DNA of 64,000 nt from Peptacetobacter hiranonis (GCF_008151785.1 NZ_CP036523.1:1178001-1242000); one strand, 5' to 3'. Positions 52,618-61,582 are shown, numbered from the stretch's first letter. Numbers and translations are program-made. The notes: generated from the sequence alone by a model not told the origin.

Positions 52618-53466
52618 TTAAAGGCTTAAATATTCTTTTAAAGATAAAAGTTTGTTACTTGCATCTTCTCTTCCTAAATCGTACATTTCCTGAATTTTAT
52701 CCAAATCTCTTTCAATTCTCTTGATATCTACAAGTCTTGAAGGTCTTAATACAAAAATCTTCTTCTCTTTTTCAAGCTCATTTACCTTTTCAAGCTCCTC
52801 ATTGTACACTTTATATCTATTATTTATAGTAGAAATCAAATTAGGATACTTGCGATAGAAAAGTTTAGGCATAAGCTCGTTTGATTTTTTCTTTCTATAG
52901 TCCTCAGGTCTTGTAAGTACTACAATCACTCTATCGTAGCCCATGCTCATAATCTTATCTATTGGGATACTATCAGAAATTCCACCATCTAAATAGCTCT
53001 TACCCTTCACACAAACTGGAGTTGATAAAAATGGCATAGATCCAGATGCACGCAAATACTCAATCTGATTCTTATCTCTAAAATCATCTAGCTTAATATA
53101 CTCTGGTTTTCCAGTTTCGATATTTGTCACAGTTGCATAAAATTCCTCGTCGCTATTTTTATATGTATCGAAATCAACTGGATCTAGCTCATTTACAAGC
53201 TTGTTAAAACAAAATTCCTTGTTCATAACATTTCCCGTAGTTATCCACGAATGAAATCCCATGTATTCCTTGCTTGTTGCATAATTTTTATTATATCTCA
53301 ACACTCTACCATGCTGCTTTGATTTGTAGTTCATTCCAAACAATGCCCCAGCAGAAACACCTATTATCCCATCGATTTTTATGTTATTTTCCATAAACAC
53401 ATCAAGAACACCTGCAGTGTACAAACCACGCATCGCTCCACCTTCTAATAATAATCCTGTTTTCAT
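52618..53466 (-). CDS. Patatin-like phospholipase family protein (RssA-type)
   Basis: 282 residues, ATG after AAGGGGTG. LLLEGGAMRGLYTAGVLDVF (oxyanion Gly-rich loop, about 6-25), GIIGVSAGALFGMNY (nucleophile Ser in GxSxG, about 39) and YLDGGISDSIPI (catalytic Asp, about 159) give a complete Ser-Asp dyad. DFRDKNQIEYLRASGSMPFLSTPV is the usual segment before it. Hydrolyses acyl lipids in the cytoplasm; natural substrate unknown. Single gene. Confidence 0.9.
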   Translation of the reverse strand: MKTGLLLEGGAMRGLYTAGVLDVFMENNIKIDGIIGVSAGALFGMNYKSKQHGRVLRYNKNYATSKEYMGFHSWITTGNVMNKEFCFNKLVNELDPVDFDTYKNSDEEFYATVTNIETGKPEYIKLDDFRDKNQIEYLRASGSMPFLSTPVCVKGKSYLDGGISDSIPIDKIMSMGYDRVIVVLTRPEDYRKKKSNELMPKLFYRKYPNLISTINNRYKVYNEELEKVNELEKEKKIFVLRPSRLVDIKRIERDLDKIQEMYDLGREDASNKLLSLKEYLSL

Positions 53467-53813
53467 AGTTCACCCCTTAAAAAGTTCTTTACAGTTTTGA
53501 AATATAGCACTCTTTTTGATATAAGTCAAATTTAACTAATTAATTTATTATTAATTTTATAAATATTTAAGAATTTTTCGCACAAATACTATATAATGTT
53601 AATACATTTGTATTAATAAATTTTCTTAAATTAAGTACTTTAAAAACAGAGAAAAAATATATAAAAATGAGGCTGTAAAATAGAATATACCAAAGAAGAA
53701 CTTGATTAAATATTGTATTCCTAATAAGTAAAGTATTATAATATATAGAAATAAATGATTTATATAAATAAGTTTAAACTCATTTAATAAATAAAACTAG
53801 GAGGAATAATTTT
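53467..53813. other. Divergent intergenic region, no gene
   Basis: AT-rich. A perfect palindrome TTAATAC-ATTT-GTATTAA near 53599-53616 could be an operator or a small hairpin. No ORF with a ribosome site. Confidence 0.4.
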
Positions 53814-54461
53814 ATGAAAAGATACTCAAAATATTTAGTAAGTGGTGTTGTATTCTTTGCAATACTATCGCTTGTCAGCTACTTCCTAAAACTAAACTGG
53901 AATATACAAATTCTTTTATTTGTAACTATTGTTTACATAGTGTTTAGTTTCATAAGCGATGTATTTATAGCAAAAAAATTCGCTAAAAATCCAGCTGCAG
54001 ATGTAGAAAATTTGAGCGAAGAAGAATCTGAAAAACTTAAAAATTTAATAGACAAAGGTGTTCTATTCTTACATGTACCTAAAAAGCCTATCGCTGAGCA
54101 GTGGGATAAAGAATTTGATGCTTTAGTTTCTGAGGAAGCAAAAGAAAATAAAAAGAACTACTCTGACCAGTTCAAATGGCATTTATTTAGCTTTGACCTT
54201 CTTCCTGCTCTTACAGGTAACGAAGCAAAAGCAGCTTTTGATAAAGAAGAAAAACATGAGCTTTACCTATTCTTTGAATATGCAGAACAGACATATATAA
54301 TTGGAAACGCAAATTTACTTAATGCAAAAGATATAGATGAGTTATTTGAAAAAAGCGATTTAGAATCATCAGATTTCTATTTCTTCGATCCACTAAACAG
54401 TTGGACTTATGTAATACCTCACGAAGAAGAACTAGGACCATACTTCTACAAAGCTAAATAA
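53814..54461 (+). CDS. DUF4275 domain protein, membrane-anchored
   Basis: 215 residues, ATG after AGGAGGA. Two N-terminal hydrophobic segments (about 8-25 and 30-53), then a DUF4275 domain: QFKWHLFSFDLLPALTGNEAKAAFDKEEKHELYLFFEYAEQTYII, then SDFYFFDPLNSWTYVIPHEEELGPYFYK, which matches the family's WTYVxTHExxLGPYF ending. Function unknown; the family often appears in immunity or stress contexts. 52 nt upstream of the macro-domain gene and probably co-transcribed. Confidence 0.82.
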   Translation: MKRYSKYLVSGVVFFAILSLVSYFLKLNWNIQILLFVTIVYIVFSFISDVFIAKKFAKNPAADVENLSEEESEKLKNLIDKGVLFLHVPKKPIAEQWDKEFDALVSEEAKENKKNYSDQFKWHLFSFDLLPALTGNEAKAAFDKEEKHELYLFFEYAEQTYIIGNANLLNAKDIDELFEKSDLESSDFYFFDPLNSWTYVIPHEEELGPYFYKAK

Positions 54462-54513
54462 TTTTATCCGATAAATTATCGAAGTAATAAATTTTTCTGA
54501 GGAGGAATCTAAT

Positions 54514-55047
54514 ATGACAATAGAAACAGTACTTGGAGATATAACAAAACAGACAGACGTAGAAGCAATCGTAAATGCAGCAAACAACAGCCTTTTAGGT
54601 GGTGGCGGTGTAGATGGGGCAATACATCGTGCAGCAGGACGAGAACTTTTAGCAGAATGTAGAACACTAAACGGATGTGAAACAGGGGAAGCAAAAATAA
54701 CATCCGCGTATAAACTACCTTGCAAATACGTAATTCACACAGTTGGTCCAATATACAGAGGTGGGAACTCTGGCGAACCACAACTACTTGCAAATGCGTA
54801 TAAAAACTCTATGAAACTAGCATTACAAAACAAAATTCGTACTATTGCATTTCCGTCAATCTCAACTGGAGTTTACAGCTATCCTTTAGAAGAAGCTGCA
54901 GAAATAGCAGTAACAACAGTAAATGACTTCTACATGGAACATCAAAATGAATTTGATTGCATAAGATTTGTATTGTTTGATTCTAGAACAAAACAAGCTT
55001 ACGACAATGTAATAGATAGAATTATATTATCTTCTACATATATGTAA
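54514..55047 (+). CDS. Macro domain protein (O-acetyl-ADP-ribose deacetylase-like)
   Basis: 177 residues, ATG after [42 protein letters not shown], then [30 protein letters not shown] and [23 protein letters not shown] form the complete MacroD/YmdB ADP-ribose site, including the catalytic Asn/Asp loop ([17 protein letters not shown]). It would hydrolyse O-acetyl-ADP-ribose or mono-ADP-ribose on proteins. Companion to DUF4275 upstream. Confidence 0.93.
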   Translation: MTIETVLGDITKQTDVEAIVNAANNSLLGGGGVDGAIHRAAGRELLAECRTLNGCETGEAKITSAYKLPCKYVIHTVGPIYRGGNSGEPQLLANAYKNSMKLALQNKIRTIAFPSISTGVYSYPLEEAAEIAVTTVNDFYMEHQNEFDCIRFVLFDSRTKQAYDNVIDRIILSSTYM

Positions 55048-55163
55048 AACTGAATGAAAAAGGTTGTTACAACTCTTTTGTTAGTAAGACTATTTTTGCT
55101 TTGAATTACAATATATAAACGGCTTACAAATTTATCACAACACAAACGACAGAATAAAATGAT

Positions 55164-55193
55164 GGATGCCATTAGAAAAATCCATTGGCATCC
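55164..55193 (-). terminator. Terminator of tRNA-Arg(CCU)
   Basis: GGATGCCA pairs with TGGCATCC, followed on the minus strand by a T-rich stretch; 15 nt after the tRNA 3' end. Confidence 0.7.
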
Positions 55194-55207
55194 TCAATTA
55201 TTCAAAG

Positions 55208-55281
55208 TGTCCCTGACAGGAATTGAACCTGCGACACCCGCTTTAGGAGAGCGGTGCTCTATCCTGCTGAGCTACAGAGAC
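55208..55281 (-). tRNA. tRNA-Arg (anticodon CCU)
   Basis: 74 nt. Acceptor GTCTCTG pairs with CAGGGAC allowing one G-U; D arm AGCTCAGC-GGAT-AGAGC; anticodon stem CCGCT/AGCGG around loop CTCCTAA (anticodon CCT); T arm GCAGGTTCAATTCCTGT. CCA is not encoded. Reads AGG codons. Confidence 0.95.
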
Positions 55282-55457
55282 ATATTTAAATCGTATATAA
55301 CTAATAACATTAAATATTATATCACTAAAAATATTACTTTTCAAAAAAATTTCCAACACTTTCATTCATTTTCCAACATCAAAACTTCTACACAATTGAA
55401 AAAAACTATTTTCTATGCTATCATTTAATTAGTTGAATTTTTAAAATAATTTAAAAT

Positions 55458-55539
55458 CAAGCAGGGGAGCTTTTTCGGCTGAGAGTAGGTAAAACCTAGA
55501 CCCTTAACCTGATTTGGATAATGCCAACGTAGGGAGAAG
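55458..55539 (+). promoter_or_regulatory. TPP riboswitch
   Basis: Classic THI box: CAGGGGAGC, GGCTGAGAGTAGG, GACCCTTAACCTGATTTGG, ATAATGCCAACGTAGGGA. Followed by a terminator hairpin before thiM, so thiamine pyrophosphate should stop transcription of thiMED. Confidence 0.97.
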
Positions 55540-55550
55540 ATAAGATATCA

Positions 55551-55587
55551 AACACGAGCCTTTGTTGGTTTCGTGTTTTTTTATTTT
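55551..55587 (+). terminator. TPP riboswitch terminator
   Basis: AACACGA pairs with TCGTGTT and is followed by TTTTTTATTTTT, just after the aptamer. Confidence 0.9.
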
Positions 55588-55627
55588 TAAAATCTCTCTC
55601 AATACTAAAAAGACTGGGGGAATTAAA

Positions 55628-56449
55628 ATGTTAAAATCAACTATTGAAAATGTAAGAGAAATATCACCACTTATCCACAATATCACTAATTACGTTACTG
55701 TAAACGATGTTGCAAATATAATATTAGCTTGTGGTGCAAGCCCTATCATGGCCGACGATTCTGAGGAAGTTGAGGATATAACTTCTGTTTGTACTGCCTT
55801 AAATATAAATATCGGTACACTTAATAGAAACACAATCCCTTCTATGATATTAGCTGGTAAAAAAGCGAACGAATTAAATCACCCAACTGTACTAGATCCT
55901 GTTGGTGTAGGTGCGAGTGCTTTAAGAAACAAAACTGCTAAAGAACTTCTTGAAAATGTAAAATTCTCTGTAATAAGAGGAAATGTTTCAGAAATAAAAT
56001 TCTTAGCTACTGGTATCGGAGCTGGAAAAGGTGTCGACGCAGCTGTTGGAGATGCAGTTACTGAAGAAAATCTTGACTCTATGGTAGAATTTGCAAAATC
56101 ATTTTCAAAAGAAACAGGTAGTATAATTGCAATAACTGGTGCTATAGACTTAGTTGCTGATGCTGAAAGATGCTTTGTAATCAGAAATGGTAGAGCTGAA
56201 ATGGGAAAAATAACTGGAACTGGATGTCAGCTTTCTGGACTAATTGCATCATTTATCGCTGCAAATCAGGACAATATGCTTGAAGCAACTGCAGCTGCTG
56301 TAATAGATATGGGACTTTCTGGAGAAATTGGTTGGTCTAATATGGAAAAAACTGACGGAAACTCTACTTACAGAAATAGAATAATCGACGCTATATATAA
56401 TATGGATGGAAATAAATTGGAAGAAGGTGCTAAATTTGAAATCAAGTAA
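55628..56449 (+). CDS. thiM: Hydroxyethylthiazole kinase ThiM
   Basis: 273 residues. ATG at 55628 follows GGGGGGA; an upstream in-frame ATG lies inside the terminator. PLIHNITNYVTVNDVANIILACGASPIMADD at the N-terminus, VLDPVGVGAS near 100, GNVSEIKFLA, and the nucleotide/anion hole motif ITGTGCQLSGLIASF near 198. Phosphorylates 4-methyl-5-hydroxyethylthiazole for thiamine salvage. First gene of thiMED under the TPP riboswitch. Confidence 0.96.
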   Translation: MLKSTIENVREISPLIHNITNYVTVNDVANIILACGASPIMADDSEEVEDITSVCTALNINIGTLNRNTIPSMILAGKKANELNHPTVLDPVGVGASALRNKTAKELLENVKFSVIRGNVSEIKFLATGIGAGKGVDAAVGDAVTEENLDSMVEFAKSFSKETGSIIAITGAIDLVADAERCFVIRNGRAEMGKITGTGCQLSGLIASFIAANQDNMLEATAAAVIDMGLSGEIGWSNMEKTDGNSTYRNRIIDAIYNMDGNKLEEGAKFEIK

Positions 56450-57077
56450 TATAAATGGAAAAGATTTACAGTTATACGCTATAACTGACAGACATTGGTT
56501 AAATGAAAGAACTCTTGCTGAACAAGTAAGAGAATGTCTTGAAGGTGGGGCTACTATCCTTCAGATAAGAGAAAAAAATCTTCCAGAAAATGAATTTTTA
56601 GAAGAAGCAAAGGAAATTCAGGCTCTTTGCAAAGAATTTAAAATACCATTTATCGTAAATGATAATATAAATATCGCAGCTGAAATAAAAGCTGATGGTG
56701 TTCATGTTGGTCAGGAAGATATGGACGCTAAAAAAGTTAGAGATATGCTTGGAGAAAATGCAATTTTAGGTGTATCTGCATCTACAGTTGAGGAAGCTTT
56801 AAAAGCAGAAAGAGATGGAGCGGACTATCTTGGTGTTGGTGCAGTCTTCCCTACTTCTACTAAAGGAGATGCTGACAGCGTAACATTTGAAACATTAAAA
56901 GAAATATGTGAAACTGTATCAATCCCAGTAGTTGCAATAGGTGGAATAAGTGCAGATAATTTATTAAAACTAAAAGGCAGTGGAATAGATGGTGTTTCTG
57001 TAATAAGTGCTATATTTGCAAGCGACGATATAACTGCTGCCACTAAAAAACTTAAAGAACTAACTGAAGAATTATAA
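56436..57077 (+). CDS. thiE: Thiamine phosphate synthase ThiE
   Basis: About 213 residues from a TTG at 56436 (GAAGGTG upstream), overlapping thiM by 14 nt; the in-frame ATG at 56406 lies deep in thiM and is less likely. LQLYAITDRHW, CLEGGATILQIREKNLPE, IPFIVNDNINIAAEIKADGVHVGQEDM and YLGVGAVFPTSTKGDA, then GGISADNL, are the pyrophosphate and HMP-PP binding segments of the TIM barrel. Joins HMP-PP and thiazole phosphate to thiamine phosphate. Confidence 0.95.
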   Translation: MKSSNINGKDLQLYAITDRHWLNERTLAEQVRECLEGGATILQIREKNLPENEFLEEAKEIQALCKEFKIPFIVNDNINIAAEIKADGVHVGQEDMDAKKVRDMLGENAILGVSASTVEEALKAERDGADYLGVGAVFPTSTKGDADSVTFETLKEICETVSIPVVAIGGISADNLLKLKGSGIDGVSVISAIFASDDITAATKKLKELTEEL

Positions 57078-57105
57078 ATCTTATCTTTTTTAAGGAGGAA
57101 AAATT

Positions 57106-57897
57106 ATGAAAGTTGCTTTAACAATAGCAGGAAGTGACTGCAGTGGTGGTGCAGGCATACAAGCCGATATTAAGACCATGACTGCAAACGGCGTATTTGC
57201 AGAATCTGTAATCACAGCACTTACTGCACAAAACACAACTGGGGTATTTGGGGTATTTGAATCTTCTCCAGAATTTGTTACTCAGCAATTAGATGCAGTA
57301 TTCACAGACATTTACCCAGATGCTGTAAAAATAGGAATGGTATCCTCTGCTCCGATTATAAAAGCAATAGCAGAAGGATTAAAAAAATATGAAGCAAAAA
57401 ATATTGTAATAGATCCAGTTATGGTATCTACTAGTGGTTCTAAACTACTTCAAGACGATGCAATCTCTACACTTGAGGAAGTTTTATTCCCTCTTGCAAC
57501 ACTTCTTACACCAAACATACCAGAAGCTGAGATACTATCAAACATTAAAATAAATTCTGCGGAAGATATGACAAATGCTGCAGAAATAATCGGTAAAAAA
57601 TACAATGCCGCAGTCCTTTTAAAAGGAGGTCATAGCATAAATGATGCAAACGACCTACTATACTCTGACGGAGAATTTAAATGGTTCAGCGGAAAAAGAA
57701 TCGACAACCCAAACACTCATGGAACAGGTTGTACTCTTTCTAGTGCAATAGCTTCAAACCTAGCAAAAGGAATGAATTTAGATGAAGCTGTTGAATCTGC
57801 AAAGGCTTATATTTCTGGTGCTTTAGCTGCAATGCTAGACCTTGGAAAAGGTAGTGGACCAATGAATCACGCATTTGCAATTAACGGTAAATATTAG
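57106..57897 (+). CDS. thiD: Hydroxymethylpyrimidine (phosphate) kinase ThiD
   Basis: 263 residues, ATG after [46 protein letters not shown] at the N-terminus, [21 protein letters not shown] and the anion-hole [15 protein letters not shown] near 208, ending in [10 protein letters not shown]: the standard ThiD pattern. Makes HMP-PP for ThiE. Third gene of the riboswitch operon; 28-nt gap from thiE. HMP synthesis (thiC) and thiazole synthesis genes are absent, so the operon is a salvage set. Confidence 0.96.
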   Translation: MKVALTIAGSDCSGGAGIQADIKTMTANGVFAESVITALTAQNTTGVFGVFESSPEFVTQQLDAVFTDIYPDAVKIGMVSSAPIIKAIAEGLKKYEAKNIVIDPVMVSTSGSKLLQDDAISTLEEVLFPLATLLTPNIPEAEILSNIKINSAEDMTNAAEIIGKKYNAAVLLKGGHSINDANDLLYSDGEFKWFSGKRIDNPNTHGTGCTLSSAIASNLAKGMNLDEAVESAKAYISGALAAMLDLGKGSGPMNHAFAINGKY

Positions 57898-57912
57898 TAT
57901 AATTATATTATG

Positions 57913-58035
57913 AATAGCTACTTTAAATCTTAAAAACAAACCACTTATACCTATTTTCTTTTAATATAAATAGAAACAAATCTTATTCTCTTTTTTGTGG
58001 AAAGTTTAGAAGTTTTTAGTAGCTATTTATTTTTA
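57913..58035 (+). terminator. Large imperfect hairpin after thiD
   Basis: AATAGCTACT at 57913-57922 pairs with AGTAGCTATT at 58018-58027, and the arms continue imperfectly inward (AAACAAACCAC against GTGGAAAGTTT). TTTATTTTT follows. It lacks the conserved core of the nine-copy family but has a similar long-arm form. Confidence 0.6.
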
Positions 58036-58077
58036 CACACAAAAATTAAAAAAGATTAAAAGAAAGGAAAAAACAAA

Positions 58078-59007
58078 ATGAAAAGATTTTTAAACTGTAA
58101 CGCATCTGATTTTGAAAAAATGACAAAATCAGAACTTATCGAATCAATAGCAGCCAGTGAAGGAAGAATAGTAGTTTGCGAAACTATAGGTGCTGTTCCT
58201 CAGATGCTTGGCGATGTAACAAACGCAGAATTTGCTGCATCAATGGGAGCTGATATAATACTTCTAAACATATTTGATGTAAACAACCCTGTTATGCATG
58301 GACTTCCTGCTGATGTTAAACCAGAAGATTACATAAGAAAAATCAAAGAACTTACAGGTAGACCAGTTGGTTTAAACCTTGAACCACTTGAAGAAGGTGT
58401 TGCTAGTACTGTTGAAACTGATGAATGGGCTGGATTATCTTCAGGACGTGCAGGTACTTTAGAAAATGCTAAAAAAGCAGTTGAAATGGGTGCTGACTTC
58501 ATAGTACTTACTGGAAACCCTGGTATAGGTGTTACAAATAAAGCTATAACAGATACTCTAAAACTTTACAGAAAAGAACTTGGAGATAGCGTTGTTTTAA
58601 TAGCTGGTAAAATGCACGCAGCTGGTATACTTGGTGAAGCTGGTGAAAAAATAATAACTAGAAATGATGTTAAAGAATTCTCTGAAGCAGGAGCAGATAT
58701 AATATTAATGCCTGCACCAGGTACAGTTCCTGGAATAACTATGGAATATATAAGAGGACTTGTATCTTATGCTCACGAGCTAGGAAAATTAACTCTTACT
58801 TCAATAGGTACTTCTCAGGAAGGTGCTGATGTTTCAACTATAAAAAATATAGCCCTTATGTGCAAAATGGCTGGAACAGATCTTCATCATTTAGGAGATT
58901 CAGGATATATGGGAATGGCACTTCCAGAAAATATATTTGAATACGGTAAAGTGATAAGAGGGGTAAGACATACATACCACAGAATGGCTGCATCTATAAA
59001 GAGATAG
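58078..59007 (+). CDS. TIM-barrel-like protein of unclear function (possibly DUF7916)
   Basis: 309 residues, ATG after AAAGGAA. MKRFLNCNASDFEKMTKSELIESIAASEGRIVVCETIG, ADIILLNIFDVNNP, GRPVGLNLEPLEEG, GADFIVLTGNPGIGVTNKAI, IIAGKMHAAG (near 185) and LHHLGDSGYMGMALPENIFEYG. The alternating strand-helix units fit a barrel of the PEP mutase/isocitrate lyase or related fold. I recall this family as annotated 'haloacid dehalogenase-like' or DUF7916 near PTS genes, but no HAD motif is present. Function unknown. Soluble, single gene. Confidence 0.65.
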   Translation: MKRFLNCNASDFEKMTKSELIESIAASEGRIVVCETIGAVPQMLGDVTNAEFAASMGADIILLNIFDVNNPVMHGLPADVKPEDYIRKIKELTGRPVGLNLEPLEEGVASTVETDEWAGLSSGRAGTLENAKKAVEMGADFIVLTGNPGIGVTNKAITDTLKLYRKELGDSVVLIAGKMHAAGILGEAGEKIITRNDVKEFSEAGADIILMPAPGTVPGITMEYIRGLVSYAHELGKLTLTSIGTSQEGADVSTIKNIALMCKMAGTDLHHLGDSGYMGMALPENIFEYGKVIRGVRHTYHRMAASIKR

Positions 59008-59017
59008 ATATATATGG

Positions 59018-59049
59018 GACTGTTGCATATTTGTAACAGTCTCTTTTTT
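59018..59049 (+). terminator. Intrinsic terminator
   Basis: GACTGTT pairs with AACAGTC followed by TCTTTTTT, 10 nt after the TIM-barrel-like gene. Confidence 0.85.
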
Positions 59050-59336
59050 GTATAATCTGGTATGAATTTACTGCTTAAAGTGTGTATATAATGTCAAAAT
59101 TTATCAGAAACTTTGTTACTATGAGAAGCATATGAGATATAGACAAACTCTTCTCCAGGCTTCAGCGTGCGTGTAAGTAATGTGTATTGTTGCAAATAAA
59201 ATACACGCTTGCAGATTGTCGAGAGAGTTTTGTCTATATAACTCATATGCTACATATTATCAATAGTTTTGGTAAATTTTGACATTATACACTTCTTATA
59301 AGTTAGTAAATTCATACCAGATTGTTCAATAAAAGA
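59042..59336 (+). repeat. Quasi-palindromic 3' element, copy 8
   Basis: Core CTCCAGGCTTCAGCG ... CGCTTGCAGATTGTCG with an asymmetric inner hairpin like copy 6. Outer stem GCATATGAG-TATAGACAAA, then arms of about 90 bp with strong identity: ATAATCTGGTATGAATTTAC near 59051 recurs inverted near 59305-59325. The right arm is coding for the end of the CPBP gene. Confidence 0.92.
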
Positions 59337-60272
59337 TTTAATATTTTTATAAAATAAATTTATATATTTTTTATAGCATAGCCTTATCACCAAAAATAAT
59401 TTCAAAAAAGTCCATCCTACTAAAAAGTTTACATATACTCTTTTACTTTCTCTATAGCATAACATTCCTGCTATTACAAGTCCTGCCATTCCCACAACAC
59501 CAGGAAGAACATGACTTATTGAATTCCCAGCTGCAACATTAACAAAAATAGAAGCTGGATTATATATATTTATAATATTCAACGATAAATTGAATAACAC
59601 CGGACACCAAAGCGACTCTGTCTTATAAAGTAAATAAGACTGAATAACACCTACTGATGTACTCATAATTAAAAGCATCACTGCTCCATTTAACGGATTC
59701 TCCGCTACTTTCATATATAAAATCATAATTATCGGCAACTGCCATACTCCCCATAAAAATCCATTAAGTACAGCTGCCTTATCTGGTTTCATAATCTTGC
59801 ACATTCTTGGAAGAAGATAACCTCTCCAAGCAAATTCCTCACAAAAGCTCTGAATTATACCATAGATTGGGAAGATTATCGCTAAATTTGAAACCTCATA
59901 TGTAACACTCTTCAAATATTCAAACATACTTGTATACTGAAGATTGTAAACTGTCACCATCCCCAATAATTTAACCCCTGAATGGAATATTATATAGTTT
60001 ATAACTGCTCCAAAGTATATTATGAAAGGAGTAAAAAGCAATGTTTTTATGTAAGTCTTTTTATTCCTTTTGATGTTTATCTTCAAGAACATATTTCTAA
60101 GACCTTCTCTGCAAATCATTCTAGTTATTAATGCTGCCAATGCTGGTGAGAAGATCATATACAATAATAAATCCGGATTTCTATCTTGATAATACATAAT
60201 TGAAAGAGCTATCATAAACATAAGAGCTATTCCGAAAAACACAGATATTTGTTTCTTTTCTACATTATTCAT
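59250..60272 (-). CDS. CPBP family intramembrane metalloprotease
   Basis: 340 residues, ATG after GGGAGG. Eight hydrophobic segments. Motif 1 FCEEFAWRGYLLPRM (EExxxR, about 143-157) and motif 2 GFLWGVWQLPI (FxxxH-type region, here with W/Q in place of the usual His), plus LYKTESLWCPVLFNLSLN (motif 3-like, with N). The His residues that normally bind zinc are partly replaced, so activity is in doubt. The last about 28 residues are encoded by the arm of repeat copy 8, an unusual tail. Confidence 0.8.
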   Translation of the reverse strand: MNNVEKKQISVFFGIALMFMIALSIMYYQDRNPDLLLYMIFSPALAALITRMICREGLRNMFLKINIKRNKKTYIKTLLFTPFIIYFGAVINYIIFHSGVKLLGMVTVYNLQYTSMFEYLKSVTYEVSNLAIIFPIYGIIQSFCEEFAWRGYLLPRMCKIMKPDKAAVLNGFLWGVWQLPIIMILYMKVAENPLNGAVMLLIMSTSVGVIQSYLLYKTESLWCPVLFNLSLNIINIYNPASIFVNVAAGNSISHVLPGVVGMAGLVIAGMLCYRESKRVYVNFLVGWTFLKLFLVIRLCYKKYINLFYKNIKSFIEQSGMNLLTYKKCIMSKFTKTIDNM

Positions 60273-60488
60273 GAAAAAACCTCCCGTCTATCTGATTCGT
60301 TTTACTTAATTATAATATTAACACCCAATTATTAAATTAAATTGATATTATTTCTAAAGATTTATGAAATTTTAAGTTCAATCAATTTTTATTTTCTAAA
60401 TATTTTTTAAAAATTTTTAGATTTAAGATTTACTCAAAACTCAAAATCAATCTCTTTACACTCACAACTATACTATATATTAATACAT

Positions 60489-60515
60489 TTAAAGATAAAT
60501 TTCAAATCTTTAAAT
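60489..60515 (-). terminator. Hairpin after folT
   Basis: TTTAAAGAT pairs with ATCTTTAAA; A/T-only stem without a long T run, so a weak terminator call. Confidence 0.4.
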
Positions 60516-60545
60516 TACATTATTTTTACAATTTAAAATTAAATC

Positions 60546-61061
60546 TTAAACAGCTCTTCTATTTACTACCATGCTTTTCATATTAGCAATAGGGTATGAA
60601 AGGTTGTATATCACAAACGCCTTTATTGGCACCATTAAAACAGCTTTAAAAGCTCTTGTTGGTAATGTAGCCATAAAACCATATCCGCTAAGTAGGTATA
60701 TATTACCTGTGTTTAGAATTAGTTCAATTAAGTTTACTATTATAGTACATATGATGATGTTTTTCATAGCTTTTGGTTTGTTGTAAAGGAATTTTCCGTA
60801 AGTTAGTCCAACTAATGCTGTTGTAACTGTAAATCCTGGGAAGAAATCCCCTGTTATCAGTGTTACCCCTATTAAATCGGCTATTACTGCTATGATCATC
60901 GTATATTTTGCTCCATAAAGTATCCCCGCTATTGTTAGTGGAACAAAACTAAATCCTATCTTTATTATTGGAGTAGATATTGATAGGAATCTTGATAAAA
61001 TTATCGTTATCGCAACCAAAAGCGACATCATAACTAAGTCTTTAGTCGTAATTTTATTCAT
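60546..61061 (-). CDS. folT: ECF transporter S component, folate family (FolT-like)
   Basis: 171 residues. ATG at 61061 has AGGAGG upstream; the longer reading would run through a tRNA gene. Six membrane helices; TTKDLVMMSLLVAITIILSRFLSI at the N-terminus, IKIGFSFVPLTIAGILYGAKYTMI and LIGVTLITGDFFPGFTVTTALVGLTYG are typical of FolT/QueT-type S components. It binds the vitamin and works with a shared energising module (EcfAAT) encoded elsewhere. Substrate specificity is inferred. Confidence 0.82.
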   Translation of the reverse strand: MNKITTKDLVMMSLLVAITIILSRFLSISTPIIKIGFSFVPLTIAGILYGAKYTMIIAVIADLIGVTLITGDFFPGFTVTTALVGLTYGKFLYNKPKAMKNIIICTIIVNLIELILNTGNIYLLSGYGFMATLPTRAFKAVLMVPIKAFVIYNLSYPIANMKSMVVNRRAV

Positions 61062-61102
61062 TAAAAATAACCTCCTGAGTTTTCTTTTATTAAATTTTCT
61101 GT

Positions 61103-61140
61103 TTAAAAAACAAGAAGTCCCACAAAATTTGCAGGACTTC
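61103..61140 (-). terminator. Terminator of tRNA-Arg(CCG)
   Basis: GAAGTCC pairs with GGACTTC followed by TTGTTTTTT on the minus strand, between the tRNA and folT. Confidence 0.85.
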
Positions 61141-61151
61141 CTAATAAATGG

Positions 61152-61225
61152 TGTACCCGACGGGACTCGAACCCGCAGACCTTCAGAGTCGGAGTCTGAC
61201 ATTCTACCAATTGAACTACAGGCAC
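61152..61225 (-). tRNA. tRNA-Arg (anticodon CCG)
   Basis: 74 nt. Acceptor GTGCCTG/CGGGTAC with G-U pairs; anticodon stem TCAGA/TCTGA around loop CTCCGAC (anticodon CCG); T arm GCGGGTTCGAGTCCCGT. CCA not encoded. Reads CGG, a rare codon in such AT-rich genomes. Confidence 0.95.
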
Positions 61226-61445
61226 ATATTAATAAAGTATACTTTTTTAAAAAGTATCTTTCAAACACATATATTATGATAATTCATATCGCCTACTATG
61301 TCAATTATTTTTTACTCTTTTCTTTTCATATTACAATGTAAAAATTCTCAGTCATTTGAACAAATTTCCTTGATTTTCTGTCAAATAAAATGTATTCTAT
61401 TTAATGGATAGATATTTTTAAATTGGAAAAGGAGAGTGATGTGCA

Positions 61446-61496
61446 ATGGATAGTTATCCGTTGCAAAGTATTAAAAATTTAAAACCTATCTGTTAA
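61446..61496 (+). CDS. Candidate leader peptide upstream of corA
   Basis: Possible 16-residue peptide MDSYPLQSIKNLKPIC preceded by AAGGAGAG. Between it and corA a hairpin (GTAGT-GGCT/AGCC-ACTAC, about 61515-61555) could be an attenuator. Leader ORFs with Pro/Asp codons control some Mg2+ transport genes, but nothing proves translation here. Confidence 0.3.
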   Translation: MDSYPLQSIKNLKPIC

Positions 61497-61582
61497 CAGT
61501 ATCTTAGTCGCAATAGTAGTTTGGCTTTGATCACTCGTTAGCCGATAGTACTACTATAATTAAAAACAAGGAGTGTGTTGCG

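Noticed and set aside
54432-54793. Minus-strand ORFs opposite the macro-domain gene
   Set aside because: They lack ribosome sites and lie fully opposite a clear gene with a complete motif set; judged shadows.
55159-55428. Plus-strand ORF containing TGIEPATPALGERC
   Set aside because: It is the reverse strand of tRNA-Arg(CCU), a well-known false ORF pattern.
61129-61341. Plus-strand ORF containing GVPDGTRTRRPSESE
   Set aside because: It reads through the reverse strand of tRNA-Arg(CCG).
61390-61582. M-box (ykoK) Mg2+ riboswitch before corA
   Set aside because: The conserved M-box blocks are not present; only a simple hairpin and a short ORF are visible.
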